Shown here one piece after another: positions 1 through 7,749 of a DNA stretch of 9,308 bases; positions within the stretch are counted from its first letter, which is position 1, and each line of letters starts with the position of its first letter. Source of the DNA: Bifidobacterium breve (GTDB lineage Bacteria > Actinomycetota > Acidimicrobiia > Acidimicrobiales > Ilumatobacteraceae); assembly GCA_945869715.1 (NCBI GenBank), contig CAMBPP010000050.1, positions 1 through 9,308 on the forward strand. Reading direction: 5' to 3'. The notes beneath the pieces were generated by a model, which was given only the letters and a program-made list of their open reading frames with translations, was not told where the DNA came from and searched no databases. A program made the position numbers and the translations under genes.

Positions 1-1304
1 TGCCCATCATGACGCGAATGATGACAGGCGGTGTGTACGACATTGCCAATATTGAATACAACTCATATTCGTTGGTCACCAACACCACGCCGATGGAGGC
101 ATACCGCGGTGCGGGCCGGCCTGAAGCAACGGCGGCAATTGAACGTACCATCGAAATGTTTGCGCAAGCTTGTGGCATTGATTCCACTGAAGTGCGCCGC
201 AAGAACTACATCAAGCCGTCAGCATTCCCACTCACAACCGCAATGGGTGCTGCGTACGATTCGGGTGAATACGAAAAAGCACTCGACATGGCGTTAAGTG
301 CATCGGGTTACCAGGCATTGCGTGCTGAACAAAAAGTGCGCCGCGATCGTGGCGATGTTGTACAGCTCGGTATTGGCATTGCATCGTATGTAGAAACCAC
401 AAACCCCATGGGTAGTGGTGAATACGGAGCCGTGGAAATTACCAACGACGGTGGGGCCATTGTGCGCACGGGTGCTTCCTCGCATGGCCAAGGCCACCAC
501 ACTTCGTGGGCAATGATTGTTTCTCAAAAAACAGGCATACCTATGGACAAAATTGAGTTCCGCTTTGGTGATACCGACGATATTGAACGCGGCAATGGCA
601 CGGGTGGTTCGCGTTCACTGCAAGTGGGTGGAACTGCCGCTCAGATGGCTGCAGAAAACGTCATTGAAATTGCACGCCAAAAGGCTGCCGACTTACTTGA
701 GGCGGCGCCAGAAGACGTGGTACTTGACGCAGCAACTGGTGCATTCCACGTAGTGGGTTCGCCGCGGCCAAGTAAAACATGGGCAGAAATTGCGATTGCA
801 TCGCCAGTCGCGTTATTCGCAGAAGCCGACTTCACGCCAGAGGGTGCAACGTTCCCCTTTGGTACCCACGTCAGTGTTGTTGAGGTAGACACCGAAACCG
901 GCTCTGTTGCCATTGTGCGCCACATTGCTTGTGACGATGCGGGCACCATTTTGAACCCGCTCATTGTTGATGGCCAAGTACATGGTGGAGTTGCGCAAGG
1001 TATTGCACAAGCATTGCTTGAAGAAGTGCGTTACGACGATGGTGGCAACCCCATCACGTCGAACCTTGCTGACTATGCCTTTATTACAGCAGCAGAATTG
1101 CCGTCGTTCGAGCGCATTCCCATGGAGACCCCAACACCGCGCAACCCATTAGGGGCAAAAGGTATTGGTGAAGCCGGAACAATTGGTGCAACTCCTGCAG
1201 TGCAGAATGCCGTTATCGACGCAGTGCATCATTTAGGCGTGCGCCATATTGATATGCCATGTACCGCAAATCGGGTGTGGGCAGCTTTACAAAGTGCGCG
1301 TTAG
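1..1304 (+). CDS. CoxL-like (form II) molybdopterin-binding large subunit of the xanthine dehydrogenase/aldehyde oxidase family, 5' end missing
   Basis: This is the C-terminal part of a molybdenum hydroxylase large subunit, which binds the molybdopterin cofactor and oxidises a small substrate together with FAD and 2Fe-2S subunits. The reading frame is open from base 3, so the ATG at 9 is internal. About 433 residues are visible of the roughly 780-800 usual for the family. The active-site loop AYRGAGR (bases 99-119) is the form II signature; true CO dehydrogenase (form I) has AYRCSFR instead. Further family motifs are GQGH at residues 160-163 (counted from the ATG at 9), the GNGTGGSRS stretch at 195-203 and GAKGIGEAG at 382-390, whose Glu388 matches the catalytic base of the family. 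The C-terminus looks complete. The true substrate is unknown; form II enzymes are often annotated as CO dehydrogenase but may be aldehyde or other hydroxylases. No FAD or iron-sulfur subunit gene follows it. Family is certain, substrate is not. Confidence 0.95.
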   Translation, partial: PIMTRMMTGGVYDIANIEYNSYSLVTNTTPMEAYRGAGRPEATAAIERTIEMFAQACGIDSTEVRRKNYIKPSAFPLTTAMGAAYDSGEYEKALDMALSASGYQALRAEQKVRRDRGDVVQLGIGIASYVETTNPMGSGEYGAVEITNDGGAIVRTGASSHGQGHHTSWAMIVSQKTGIPMDKIEFRFGDTDDIERGNGTGGSRSLQVGGTAAQMAAENVIEIARQKAADLLEAAPEDVVLDAATGAFHVVGSPRPSKTWAEIAIASPVALFAEADFTPEGATFPFGTHVSVVEVDTETGSVAIVRHIACDDAGTILNPLIVDGQVHGGVAQGIAQALLEEVRYDDGGNPITSNLADYAFITAAELPSFERIPMETPTPRNPLGAKGIGEAGTIGATPAVQNAVIDAVHHLGVRHIDMPCTANRVWAALQSAR

Positions 1305-1350
1305 TGAGCGAAAACTAATTCACCTTCGGTTCAGTTAAAAGTACCCTGCA

Positions 1351-1367
1351 AGACAGGATATTTGTCT
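1351..1367. promoter_or_regulatory. Short inverted repeat in the gap upstream of the glycan operon
   Basis: The arms AGACA (1351-1355) and TGTCT (1363-1367) are perfectly complementary around a 7-base AT-rich spacer. It lies about 34 bases before the GTG start at 1401, inside the only non-coding gap upstream of the seven-gene cluster, so it could be an operator or part of the promoter region. Arms of 5 bp can arise by chance. I see no convincing -35/-10 pair in this gap, nor a strong terminator for the upstream gene; the overlapping CCTG/CAGG hairpin at 1345-1357 has only a 4-bp stem and no T-tract. Confidence 0.2.
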
Positions 1368-1400
1368 CGCGTTCAGGTCTAAAAGAATCACAATGAAGAG

Positions 1401-2402
1401 GTGGCGGACGATAAAAAAGCTGTGTACTTTTTCATCTGGTCGGGGGAAAATTTTCCCTACCTTTACCGAATGGCAGTGGAGTCGGTTCTCCTCAATGTGC
1501 CCAATGCCAATGTGGTCATTTATGTCGTGGGTAGGCCACCGCAAACCCGTCATTTTCAGGAACTTTCGCAGTTGCAACGTGTGGCCGTATGCCATTTGAA
1601 CCCGTCTGACCTATTCAAGCTTTTGCCGAAAAATTTGGCGCATGTTGGCACTGTGTATAGAGACTTGCCTTCGAGTTCTGTGGCAGCTCAGAGCAATATC
1701 TTGCGATATTGCATTCTCTTCTTGTACGGAGGGGTATATCTCGATTTTGATACCTTCACACTGCGTCCAATTCATGAAATGAAAAAGAGCGACACGGTCG
1801 TAGGCGAGGAACTGGTATGGCGAGGTGATGAAGCGCGGGTGGCCGGTTCAAAGTACGTCTACCTTCACTTCACGACGTGGGCTTGGGCGCTGTCGTGGGT
1901 GGGTCGCCGGCTTGATGCACGGTACTTTCAGGGAAAACTGCAATTGGCAAAGCGGTGGAAAAGCACCGAAGGGTTCTGGGGCAAGTATCAGGCAAATAAT
2001 GCCGTGATTGTGGCAAATGCGGGCACAGCTTTCATTGAACGGGTACTTATTGGTCTGAAAGATTCAAAAAATAATGTGCGTTACTCAACGGGGCCGACAC
2101 TCATTAGCAAATTGATTAGTGAAGATGATTCAGATGTGGAAGTTCGTCGCTCCACACATTTTTATTCAATACCACCTGGTGAGAGCTTTCGATTTTTTGA
2201 AGACCACTCTTTGCAACTATCAAATGAAGTTTCCGTCATTCACTATGTGGGCTCAAACCACGCAGAGTTACTCCAAGTAGTTACACCGAGTTTGATGGCG
2301 TTGCATCCACATTCGGTCATAGGTCGAATTGCCCGTGACATTGAAGCACGGCGCAAAACGCTGTATCCCATTAGTTCCACATCGCGATTGGCAAATTCGT
2401 GA
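1401..2402 (+). CDS. GT32-like glycosyltransferase with DXD sugar-binding motif
   Basis: Predicted cytoplasmic glycosyltransferase of 333 residues that would transfer a sugar from a nucleotide-sugar donor to a growing surface glycan. The core signature is YGGVYLDFDTFTLRP at residues 109-123, matching the Gly_transf_sug/GT32 and capsular-synthesis families. D115-F116-D117 is the metal and donor binding DXD motif. Just upstream, the usual SDxxR element reads S98-N99-I-L-R102, with Asn in place of the conserved Asp. There is no signal peptide or membrane helix. The GTG at 1401 is the first possible start after an in-frame stop at 1380-1382, and the next candidate is a GTG at 1422. No properly spaced Shine-Dalgarno precedes 1401, as the GAAGAG there abuts the codon, so the exact start is uncertain. 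It is the first gene of the cluster, and its stop overlaps the next start by 4 bases. Family is confident; donor and acceptor cannot be read from the sequence. Confidence 0.88.
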   Translation: MADDKKAVYFFIWSGENFPYLYRMAVESVLLNVPNANVVIYVVGRPPQTRHFQELSQLQRVAVCHLNPSDLFKLLPKNLAHVGTVYRDLPSSSVAAQSNILRYCILFLYGGVYLDFDTFTLRPIHEMKKSDTVVGEELVWRGDEARVAGSKYVYLHFTTWAWALSWVGRRLDARYFQGKLQLAKRWKSTEGFWGKYQANNAVIVANAGTAFIERVLIGLKDSKNNVRYSTGPTLISKLISEDDSDVEVRRSTHFYSIPPGESFRFFEDHSLQLSNEVSVIHYVGSNHAELLQVVTPSLMALHPHSVIGRIARDIEARRKTLYPISSTSRLANS

Positions 2403-3196
2403 TTCAACCTCTTATTACCTGTTCAATGGTGACTCGCAATAGGCCATTGCTTGCACACCGCGCAATTCACTGTTTTATGAATCAAACGTATTCCAACAAA
2501 GAGCTTCTTATTTTGGATGACGGTGATATTGATTACACGTCAATTATTGAAAGTTTTGGTGAAGGTGCCCCCATCCACTATCACCGCTTAGCTCCATCTA
2601 GTGGACGCACATTAGGCGAGTTACGGAACCTCTCCATTGAAGTCGGCAATGGCGATATTCAGGTGCAGTGGGATGATGACGAGTGGTATCACCCCGAGCG
2701 GGTAGCAACTCAATATGCGGCAATGCGTTCGTCAGGAGCAGGTGCAACTGCGCTGAAATGGACATTGGTCCACATTGATACTCCAAAATATTCCAAGCAT
2801 CTGTTTCGTGCTGATTCCGGAATTGCTACTCCGGGTACCTTGATGTTTAAGCGGGCAACGGTGAGGTACCCAGCATTGCCGCGCAATGAAGACGGAATCT
2901 ATATGCGGTCTATTCGTGAAGAAGTTGGTTTAAAGGTGTTAGGCCGAAATTATTCGCATCTCTTTGTGAGATGTTTCCACGGCACCAACACTTGGGATGA
3001 ACCTCATTTTTTGCGGAAGCTGTATAGAAGGCCTACCGATTGGTCTGCGTACATGGTCAATAAATTATGTCGTCGAGACATCTTCCATCACCGGTCTTTT
3101 CAATTGAATCAGGCCGAGCAGGGAACTGTTGAAGATATGTTGAACTACCACGTGAGCGATGCGCTCAATGACCTTCGTAAAAAAGTCGTTGCATGA
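2399..3196 (+). CDS. GT2 family glycosyltransferase
   Basis: GT-A fold glycosyltransferase of 265 residues, likely a cytoplasmic enzyme adding one sugar during glycan assembly. The N-terminus PLITCSMVTRNRP (residues 4-16) forms the first Rossmann strand, followed by LILDDGD (37-43) with the nucleotide-binding Asp pair D40-D41. WDDDEWYHPERV (91-102) carries the metal-binding DXD equivalent at D92-D94. NED at 163-165 fits the ED motif that supplies the catalytic base in GT2 enzymes, and FHGTNTWD (193-200) resembles the C-terminal part of several bacterial GT2 proteins. The start is the GTG at 2399, inside the GTGA overlap with the previous stop; beginning at the later ATG (residue 10) would cut into the first strand. 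Coupled translation with its neighbours is implied by 4-base overlaps at both ends. The tail after about residue 205 is basic and has no recognised domain. Sugar specificity is unknown. Confidence 0.88.
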   Translation: MIQPLITCSMVTRNRPLLAHRAIHCFMNQTYSNKELLILDDGDIDYTSIIESFGEGAPIHYHRLAPSSGRTLGELRNLSIEVGNGDIQVQWDDDEWYHPERVATQYAAMRSSGAGATALKWTLVHIDTPKYSKHLFRADSGIATPGTLMFKRATVRYPALPRNEDGIYMRSIREEVGLKVLGRNYSHLFVRCFHGTNTWDEPHFLRKLYRRPTDWSAYMVNKLCRRDIFHHRSFQLNQAEQGTVEDMLNYHVSDALNDLRKKVVA

Positions 3197-4641
3197 GCAT
3201 TATCAATATTGCAAAACATGATGTAGACCCTCCACGTTTTTCACATAGCGTTGGATGGGTTGCAGTGGGGCAGGCTGCCGTGCGCAGTGTGCAAATTATT
3301 GTCACACTGTTGTTCGTCTATATTCTGCGAACATCCGCATGGAATGAAATGGCAATAGCACTCTCTATCTATCTGGTAGGCGTCACTGTTGGTTCGCTGA
3401 ACCTTGAGCACAGCATTTTGTTTTTCCTTCCGCGTTATGAGCAAAACGAGTGGGGGAAATTACTGAGTGGGACACTGAAAATATTGGCTGCCACGGGGCT
3501 GGTCGCAGGGGTCGGAATCTCCCTCTCTGGCGTATTTCTTATGGAGAAGCAATTCCATCTCCCGCTGCTCTTAGTGGGAATTGCAGTTTTCCTTGAGATT
3601 CCTACAGTGCTCGTAGGCCCTGCATTTATAGCAATGCAACGCAGTGCTCGGTCTGGGCAATGGGACCTCTTTCACGCCGTCATACAGTTTGCATTTCTCA
3701 TTGTTCCGGCAATTGTTTTCGGATCCGCAAAATCTGTTCTCATTGGCTTGGTTATTGCGAGTGCATTGAGGTGTATCTCAGCAATGTTCATTATGAAATT
3801 GATGGGCGCTCGACGCACGCACCAATTTGAAGCAGACATGATGTATCAGCAAGTGAAGTTTTGTATTCCATTAGGTATCGCATTGGCAGCAGGTGTGCTG
3901 ACAAGAAGTATTGATAAATGGTTGGTTGCTGTCTTTGATTTTTCCAATGTAGGCATGTATGCAGTTGCCGCCATTGAGGTGCCACTTTTGGCGGTGTTGC
4001 CGTATGCGGGCGGTGCAGCAATCGCTCACCAACTTGTCTCAGCATTCCTTAATAGAAGAGTTCATGAGGCACATCAGCTCTGGCTGCAGCAGGCGAAAGA
4101 CATGATTTGCCCAGTCGTTCTTGGTGCTGTTGGTCTCATTGTGGTTGCGCCTGAACTCTTTCAGCTTTTTCTCCCACACAATTACGTAAAAGTAATTCTT
4201 CCCTTTCAAATATTCACTCTTATTAGTGTGCATCGAGTGACGGAATACGGTCTCGTGTTACGTGCTGCAAATCGCTCAGATCTTGTGACGCAATCAAGCA
4301 TTGTGCTTCTCGTTTCAAATGTTGTTTTCGCAGCAATCGGGTTAAAAATTCATGGCTTGTCTGGAATGGCATGTGGAAGCCTCGTGGCATTCGGAGTTGC
4401 ATGGTTTTGGATGTTGCGAAAGTTATCCAAGATATTTTGTGTCTCAGTTCGCGACGTTTTTCCATGGCATACATGGTTTTCAACTCTTGTAGTCGCCTCA
4501 GTTGTGGGTTGCGCCGCAGAATTGATGACAAGCGATATTGGCAGTCCGCTTGTAAGCCTTGTAATGAAACTTGGCGCTGTATGGGTAATCGGATTTCTTC
4601 TCATTAATCATTCATCATTCAGAGAATTCATTAAGAGGTAG
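3193..4641 (+). CDS. Wzx-like flippase, MOP superfamily polysaccharide/oligosaccharide exporter
   Basis: Integral membrane protein of 482 residues with about 12-14 hydrophobic segments spread along its whole length (for example near residues 22-46, 92-117, 122-148, 180-204, 251-283, 302-326, 365-408 and 426-472). Length and layout fit the Polysacc_synt/MurJ/Wzx group, which flips lipid-linked sugars across the cytoplasmic membrane. The stretch RSIDKWLVAVFDFSNVGMYA (238-257), with D241 in a mid-protein helix followed by a VGMYAVA segment, corresponds to the D-R/K..V/I..Y.A pattern common in these proteins. The ATG sits in an ATGA overlap with the preceding stop. Placed between two glycosyltransferases on each side, it most likely exports the glycan made by this cluster. 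No Wzy-type polymerase with a large periplasmic loop accompanies it. The MOP family call is strong; the substrate is inferred only from context. Confidence 0.85.
   Translation: MSIINIAKHDVDPPRFSHSVGWVAVGQAAVRSVQIIVTLLFVYILRTSAWNEMAIALSIYLVGVTVGSLNLEHSILFFLPRYEQNEWGKLLSGTLKILAATGLVAGVGISLSGVFLMEKQFHLPLLLVGIAVFLEIPTVLVGPAFIAMQRSARSGQWDLFHAVIQFAFLIVPAIVFGSAKSVLIGLVIASALRCISAMFIMKLMGARRTHQFEADMMYQQVKFCIPLGIALAAGVLTRSIDKWLVAVFDFSNVGMYAVAAIEVPLLAVLPYAGGAAIAHQLVSAFLNRRVHEAHQLWLQQAKDMICPVVLGAVGLIVVAPELFQLFLPHNYVKVILPFQIFTLISVHRVTEYGLVLRAANRSDLVTQSSIVLLVSNVVFAAIGLKIHGLSGMACGSLVAFGVAWFWMLRKLSKIFCVSVRDVFPWHTWFSTLVVASVVGCAAELMTSDIGSPLVSLVMKLGAVWVIGFLLINHSSFREFIKR
4633..4638 (+). promoter_or_regulatory. 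Ribosome binding site that bears on the start of the mannosyltransferase gene
   Basis: AAGAGG lies just before the flippase stop codon. Its spacing is only 3 bases to the ATG at 4642 but 9 bases to the ATG at 4648, so the second ATG is the better spaced start. The difference is two residues. Confidence 0.5.
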
Positions 4642-5844
4642 ATGCTCATGTCAATTACAGATAAACACTCTGCCGGAGCGGCGTCAGCCACTCGGTCTGG
4701 TGGTAGTCAACGAAAACTGCGCATCACCATAGTTGCGGAAACATTTCTTCCCAATATCAACGGGGTCACCAATTCGGTATTGCGAGTGGTGGAAAACATG
4801 ACACAGTTCGGACACGAAGTAACGGTCATCGCACCCGGCCCTGGAGTAGATGTTTACAACAATTCTCCAGTAATACGCCTCAGTTCCTTCGGCCTTCCTG
4901 GATACGCAGGTATTCGACTGTCGCGTTCTGCCGGGGAGTTGAAGCAGGCAATTATTGCCTCTCAACCAGATGTGCTGCACGTTGCGGCTCCCGCAATTTT
5001 GGGGCGCATCGCATTGAAATTGGCGGCAGAACTAGGAATACCTGCTGTAGCGATTTATCAAACAGATATTGCTGGCTTCGCCTCTCGGTATTTTCTTTCC
5101 GTATTGAAAAAGCCGCTGTGGTCTTATGTTCGTTCGGTGCATAGCCGTGCCTCATTAACGCTTGCGCCGTCTACCGCAGCTACCTGGGACCTCCGTGAGC
5201 GTGGAGTGCGAAATGTTGCACGGTGGATGCGAGGAGTGGACCTCGAAAGATTCTCGCCAAAGCATCGCAAAGAAGATTTGAGAAAAGACTGGGCGCCAAA
5301 TGGCGAAATTATCATTGGCTACGTTGGTCGACTAGCTCGTGAAAAGCAAGTAGAGCGCCTGCAGGAGCTTCTGGAAATTCCCGGAGTTCGAGTGGTCGTC
5401 GTCGGCGACGGGCCATTGAAGAAGAAATTAGAGAAGTCGATGCCAAGTGCGCGATTTGTTGGTTTTCAATCGGGAAATGCATTGAGCCAGATGTACGCAT
5501 CATTCGACCTATTTGTGCACACCGGGGTCGATGAAACCTTCTGTCAGTCGGTACAAGAAGCACTCGCTTCGGGCGTGCCAGTGATTGCGCCAGCAGCAGG
5601 CGGCCCGCTCGACCTCGTTCTGCATGGGTTTAACGGTTATCTCTGGAATCCTTCTTCTCCGGTCTCTCTTAAAGGCGCAGTAGTGGAACTTGTTCGTCAC
5701 CAGGTAAAGCGAGAGCGACTCGCTTCGAACACCCGCAGTTCAATTGAGTCTCGACCATGGGTTTCGGTGATGAGAGAACTTGAAGGTCACTACTGCTCGC
5801 TCATTGATGGGCTCGAGTTTGCTTATATGGAAATGTCTGTATGA
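4642..5844 (+). CDS. MgtA/PimB-like GT4 glycosyltransferase, probable GDP-mannose-dependent mannosyltransferase
   Basis: GT-B fold retaining glycosyltransferase of 400 residues. It resembles the actinobacterial MgtA/PimB group, which transfers mannose from GDP-mannose to a lipid acceptor on the inner face of the membrane. Characteristic segments are ETFLPNINGVTNSVLRV (33-49) with the N-terminal glycine loop, IYQTDIAGFASRY (138-150), LAPSTAATWDLRERGV (174-189), RWMRGVDLERFSP (194-206), GRLAREK (229-235) with phosphate-binding R230 and K235, and ETFCQSVQE (298-306), the EX7E motif with E298 and E306. The first 25 residues are polar and rich in Ser, Ala and Thr, have no counterpart that I recall in the family, and may be disordered. 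Translation may start at 4648 instead (better ribosome-site spacing). There is no gap to the flippase gene and an ATGA overlap with the deacetylase gene. In mycobacteria such enzymes make mannosylated lipids; here the acceptor is unknown. Subfamily is assigned by remembered similarity, not by a search. Confidence 0.88.
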   Translation: MLMSITDKHSAGAASATRSGGSQRKLRITIVAETFLPNINGVTNSVLRVVENMTQFGHEVTVIAPGPGVDVYNNSPVIRLSSFGLPGYAGIRLSRSAGELKQAIIASQPDVLHVAAPAILGRIALKLAAELGIPAVAIYQTDIAGFASRYFLSVLKKPLWSYVRSVHSRASLTLAPSTAATWDLRERGVRNVARWMRGVDLERFSPKHRKEDLRKDWAPNGEIIIGYVGRLAREKQVERLQELLEIPGVRVVVVGDGPLKKKLEKSMPSARFVGFQSGNALSQMYASFDLFVHTGVDETFCQSVQEALASGVPVIAPAAGGPLDLVLHGFNGYLWNPSSPVSLKGAVVELVRHQVKRERLASNTRSSIESRPWVSVMRELEGHYCSLIDGLEFAYMEMSV

Positions 5845-6623
5845 AGTCACTCATGGTTTCTTTGCACGACGTAGCTCCGGCAACTGCAGAGATCAGTCGG
5901 CGATGGTTGGAGAATCTTGAGGAACTAGGTGTCAAAGCATCTTTACTCGTAATACCAGGGTATTGGAAGTCGCAAAAATTTCTTAGTAACAAAAGCTTCA
6001 TTCAGTGGCTACATGTGGCTGAAGAGAACGGCCATGAAATTGTTCAACATGGCCTGCACCACCAAAAAATTGAAAGCAACAGGCATCAATCCGTATCGCC
6101 AAAGAAGCAAACCCGGAAAATAGTTGGCAAGGTAATGGCGCGTGGATGCGAAGAGTTTTGGGATATTGATTACGCCGTGGCATGTAGCAGGCTTTTGCAA
6201 GGGCGCGAGAATCTTGAAGAAGCTGGTTTCCATGTTCACGGTTTCATTGCACCAGGTTGGTTAATGTCGCCCGAAACAGTGCAGGCTGTAGAAGACCTTG
6301 GTTATAGATACACCACAAGTCATACAAAAGTTACTGATTTTTCTTCGCATAGAGAGCATCGTGCATTTGCATTATCGCTTCGCGCAACGAAGGGATCTGC
6401 AAAATTGAGCGCGGCAACAATGAAGTTGGTTGGTAATGCTTATGTCAGCAAAGGTCACAATTTACGCATTGCATTACACCCAGATGACTTGTCAAATGAA
6501 TCTCTGAGAAAAACTGCTCTGAACCTCATAACACGCGCGACGAGCAATGGGTTTACGTCGCGTACCTATTTTGATTTTCTTTCGTCGCAGTTGCAAAAAC
6601 AGACCTCAGAAAAAGGCGATTAG
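5841..6623 (+). CDS. DUF2334 polysaccharide deacetylase family protein
   Basis: Carbohydrate esterase-like (NodB/CE4-related) protein of 260 residues that probably removes an acetyl group from an N-acetylated sugar. Motifs appear in order: SLHDVAP (7-13) with catalytic-base candidate D10, HEIVQHGLHH (65-74) with metal-ligand candidates H70 and H74, the DUF2334-typical block WDIDYAVACSRLLQGRENLEEAG (107-129), GFIAPGWLMS (134-143) and IALHPDDL (210-217) with H213. These match the DUF2334 layout across the whole chain. The domain starts at residue 3, leaving no room for a signal peptide, so the enzyme should act in the cytoplasm, before any export by the flippase. The ATG overlaps the preceding stop (ATGA) and has GGAAA 7 bases upstream. 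The next gene begins 4 bases after its stop. Deacetylation is inferred from the family; the substrate is not known. Confidence 0.88.
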   Translation: MKSLMVSLHDVAPATAEISRRWLENLEELGVKASLLVIPGYWKSQKFLSNKSFIQWLHVAEENGHEIVQHGLHHQKIESNRHQSVSPKKQTRKIVGKVMARGCEEFWDIDYAVACSRLLQGRENLEEAGFHVHGFIAPGWLMSPETVQAVEDLGYRYTTSHTKVTDFSSHREHRAFALSLRATKGSAKLSAATMKLVGNAYVSKGHNLRIALHPDDLSNESLRKTALNLITRATSNGFTSRTYFDFLSSQLQKQTSEKGD

Positions 6624-6627
6624 GGCG

Positions 6628-7749
6628 ATGCATATTCTACAAATTGCAAACTTCATTACTGAGACATCGGGTGGCATGAAACAATGCCTTGCTGAACTTC
6701 AAAAAAGATATTTGCAATTAGGGCATGAAGTCACTCTCATTATTCCTTGCAATAAAAATTCGCAAAGCATTGAAAATGGAGTCAACGTTATTCGTTTACG
6801 TGGGGTTCCTCTGGTGGGTTCCGGTGGGTACAGAGTAATTTTGCGACGCGCACCTTTAGCCGCGCTCATCCAAGATTTACAACCAGATGTTGTGGAGGTT
6901 TCAGACAAAACAACGTTGTCTTGGATTCCACAGTATCTACTGTCACTTCAAGTTCCCTGTGTCGTTATTTCTCATGAACGAACCGATTTAGCTATGAAAC
7001 GAAATACGCCAGGGTGGTTACCGTCGGCCCCGTTTTTGAAGTCATGGCAAACATCGCTTTCCTATGGTGCGCCTGTCATTGTGTGCGCGTCTCAATTCGC
7101 CGCAAAGGAATTTGATGGCAAAGGTATGGATGTACGTTTCGTGCCGCTTGGGGTCGACACCAAAACGTTTTGTCCCCAAACGCGTCAAGGCAATAGTTCA
7201 CAGATCAAGTTGGTGTACTGCGGTCGGTTTGCGCCTGAAAAGGAGCCATTTTTGGCGATTGAAGCACTCCGTGAACTCGTAGGGCGCGGTATCGAGGCAA
7301 GGCTCACCATGGTTGGGTCTGGCCCACTAGAGGCAGATTTGCGGAACTGCGCAGTTGACCTACCGGTTGATTTTGTTGGTCAAGTATCTCGGCGATCTGA
7401 AGTTGCCGCTTTGCTGTCACATGCTGATGTAGGAATTTCAATGGGGAGGGTAGAGACCTTTGGCCTTTCCATTTTGGAAACCCTCGCATGTGGAACACCT
7501 GTAGTTGTCTCGAAAGAGGGGGCAGCAAGTGAATTCGTCAACAGTGGCATTGGTCGTGTTGTCAATCAAAATGCTGCAGATATCGCAAATGCAATTGAAG
7601 AAATAATGGGTAATGAACCACTCAACGTAGTTCGTGAAAACTGTGTAACTCTGGCAAGTCGTTACACGTGGGACAAGACGGCGGGCATGATGTTAGATAT
7701 TTATAGTGACCTGTTAGAAAATGTTGGTTTTAGTCAGGTTGCGTCATGA
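6628..7749 (+). CDS. GT4 family glycosyltransferase
   Basis: Second GT-B glycosyltransferase of the cluster, 373 residues, probably cytoplasmic and using a nucleotide-activated sugar. The N-terminal domain opens directly with the first strand and glycine loop MHILQIANFITETSGGMKQ (1-19, G15-G16), and LGHEVTLIIP follows at 31-40. The donor domain contains VPLGVD (172-177), YCGRFAPEKEP (197-207) with R200 and K205, VGSGPL (229-234), and the EX7E motif ETFGLSILE (276-284) with E276 and E284, then TLACGTPVVVS (285-295). An in-frame ATG at 6547 would add 27 residues, but these are a basic out-of-frame reading of the deacetylase gene. The ATG at 6628 matches the usual domain edge, follows the deacetylase stop by 4 bases and has AAAAGG at 6611-6616. 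It differs clearly from the MgtA-like protein, so it likely adds a different sugar or linkage. It overlaps the next gene by 4 bases. Confidence 0.88.
   Translation: MHILQIANFITETSGGMKQCLAELQKRYLQLGHEVTLIIPCNKNSQSIENGVNVIRLRGVPLVGSGGYRVILRRAPLAALIQDLQPDVVEVSDKTTLSWIPQYLLSLQVPCVVISHERTDLAMKRNTPGWLPSAPFLKSWQTSLSYGAPVIVCASQFAAKEFDGKGMDVRFVPLGVDTKTFCPQTRQGNSSQIKLVYCGRFAPEKEPFLAIEALRELVGRGIEARLTMVGSGPLEADLRNCAVDLPVDFVGQVSRRSEVAALLSHADVGISMGRVETFGLSILETLACGTPVVVSKEGAASEFVNSGIGRVVNQNAADIANAIEEIMGNEPLNVVRENCVTLASRYTWDKTAGMMLDIYSDLLENVGFSQVAS

Noticed and set aside
641..964. Minus-strand reading frame of 107 residues inside the CoxL-like gene
   Set aside because: It is antisense to a strongly conserved coding region, its translation is low in complexity (Ser/Ala/Thr-rich), and no domain is recognisable.
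9..1304. Complete gene starting at the ATG at position 9
   Set aside because: The frame is open to the left edge and the residues before the ATG continue a family-conserved segment. The protein lacks the N-terminal half of the large subunit, so the gene is partial.
1345..1357. Possible terminator hairpin (CCTG/CAGG) after the CoxL-like gene
   Set aside because: The stem is only 4 bp and is followed by mixed sequence without a run of T, so it does not qualify as an intrinsic terminator.
1393..1599. Small ATG-started reading frame overlapping the start of the GT32-like gene
   Set aside because: Although it has an ATG, its translation is basic and has no domain, while the frame from 1401 encodes a clear glycosyltransferase over the same bases.
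4223..4531. Minus-strand reading frame of 102 residues inside the flippase gene
   Set aside because: It is a shadow of a well-supported membrane protein gene, is highly basic and has no recognised motif or ribosome site.
6547..6627. Longer start for the second GT4 gene
   Set aside because: The 27 extra residues are a basic, out-of-frame reading of the deacetylase gene with no GT4 similarity; the ATG at 6628 begins precisely at the first strand of the fold.
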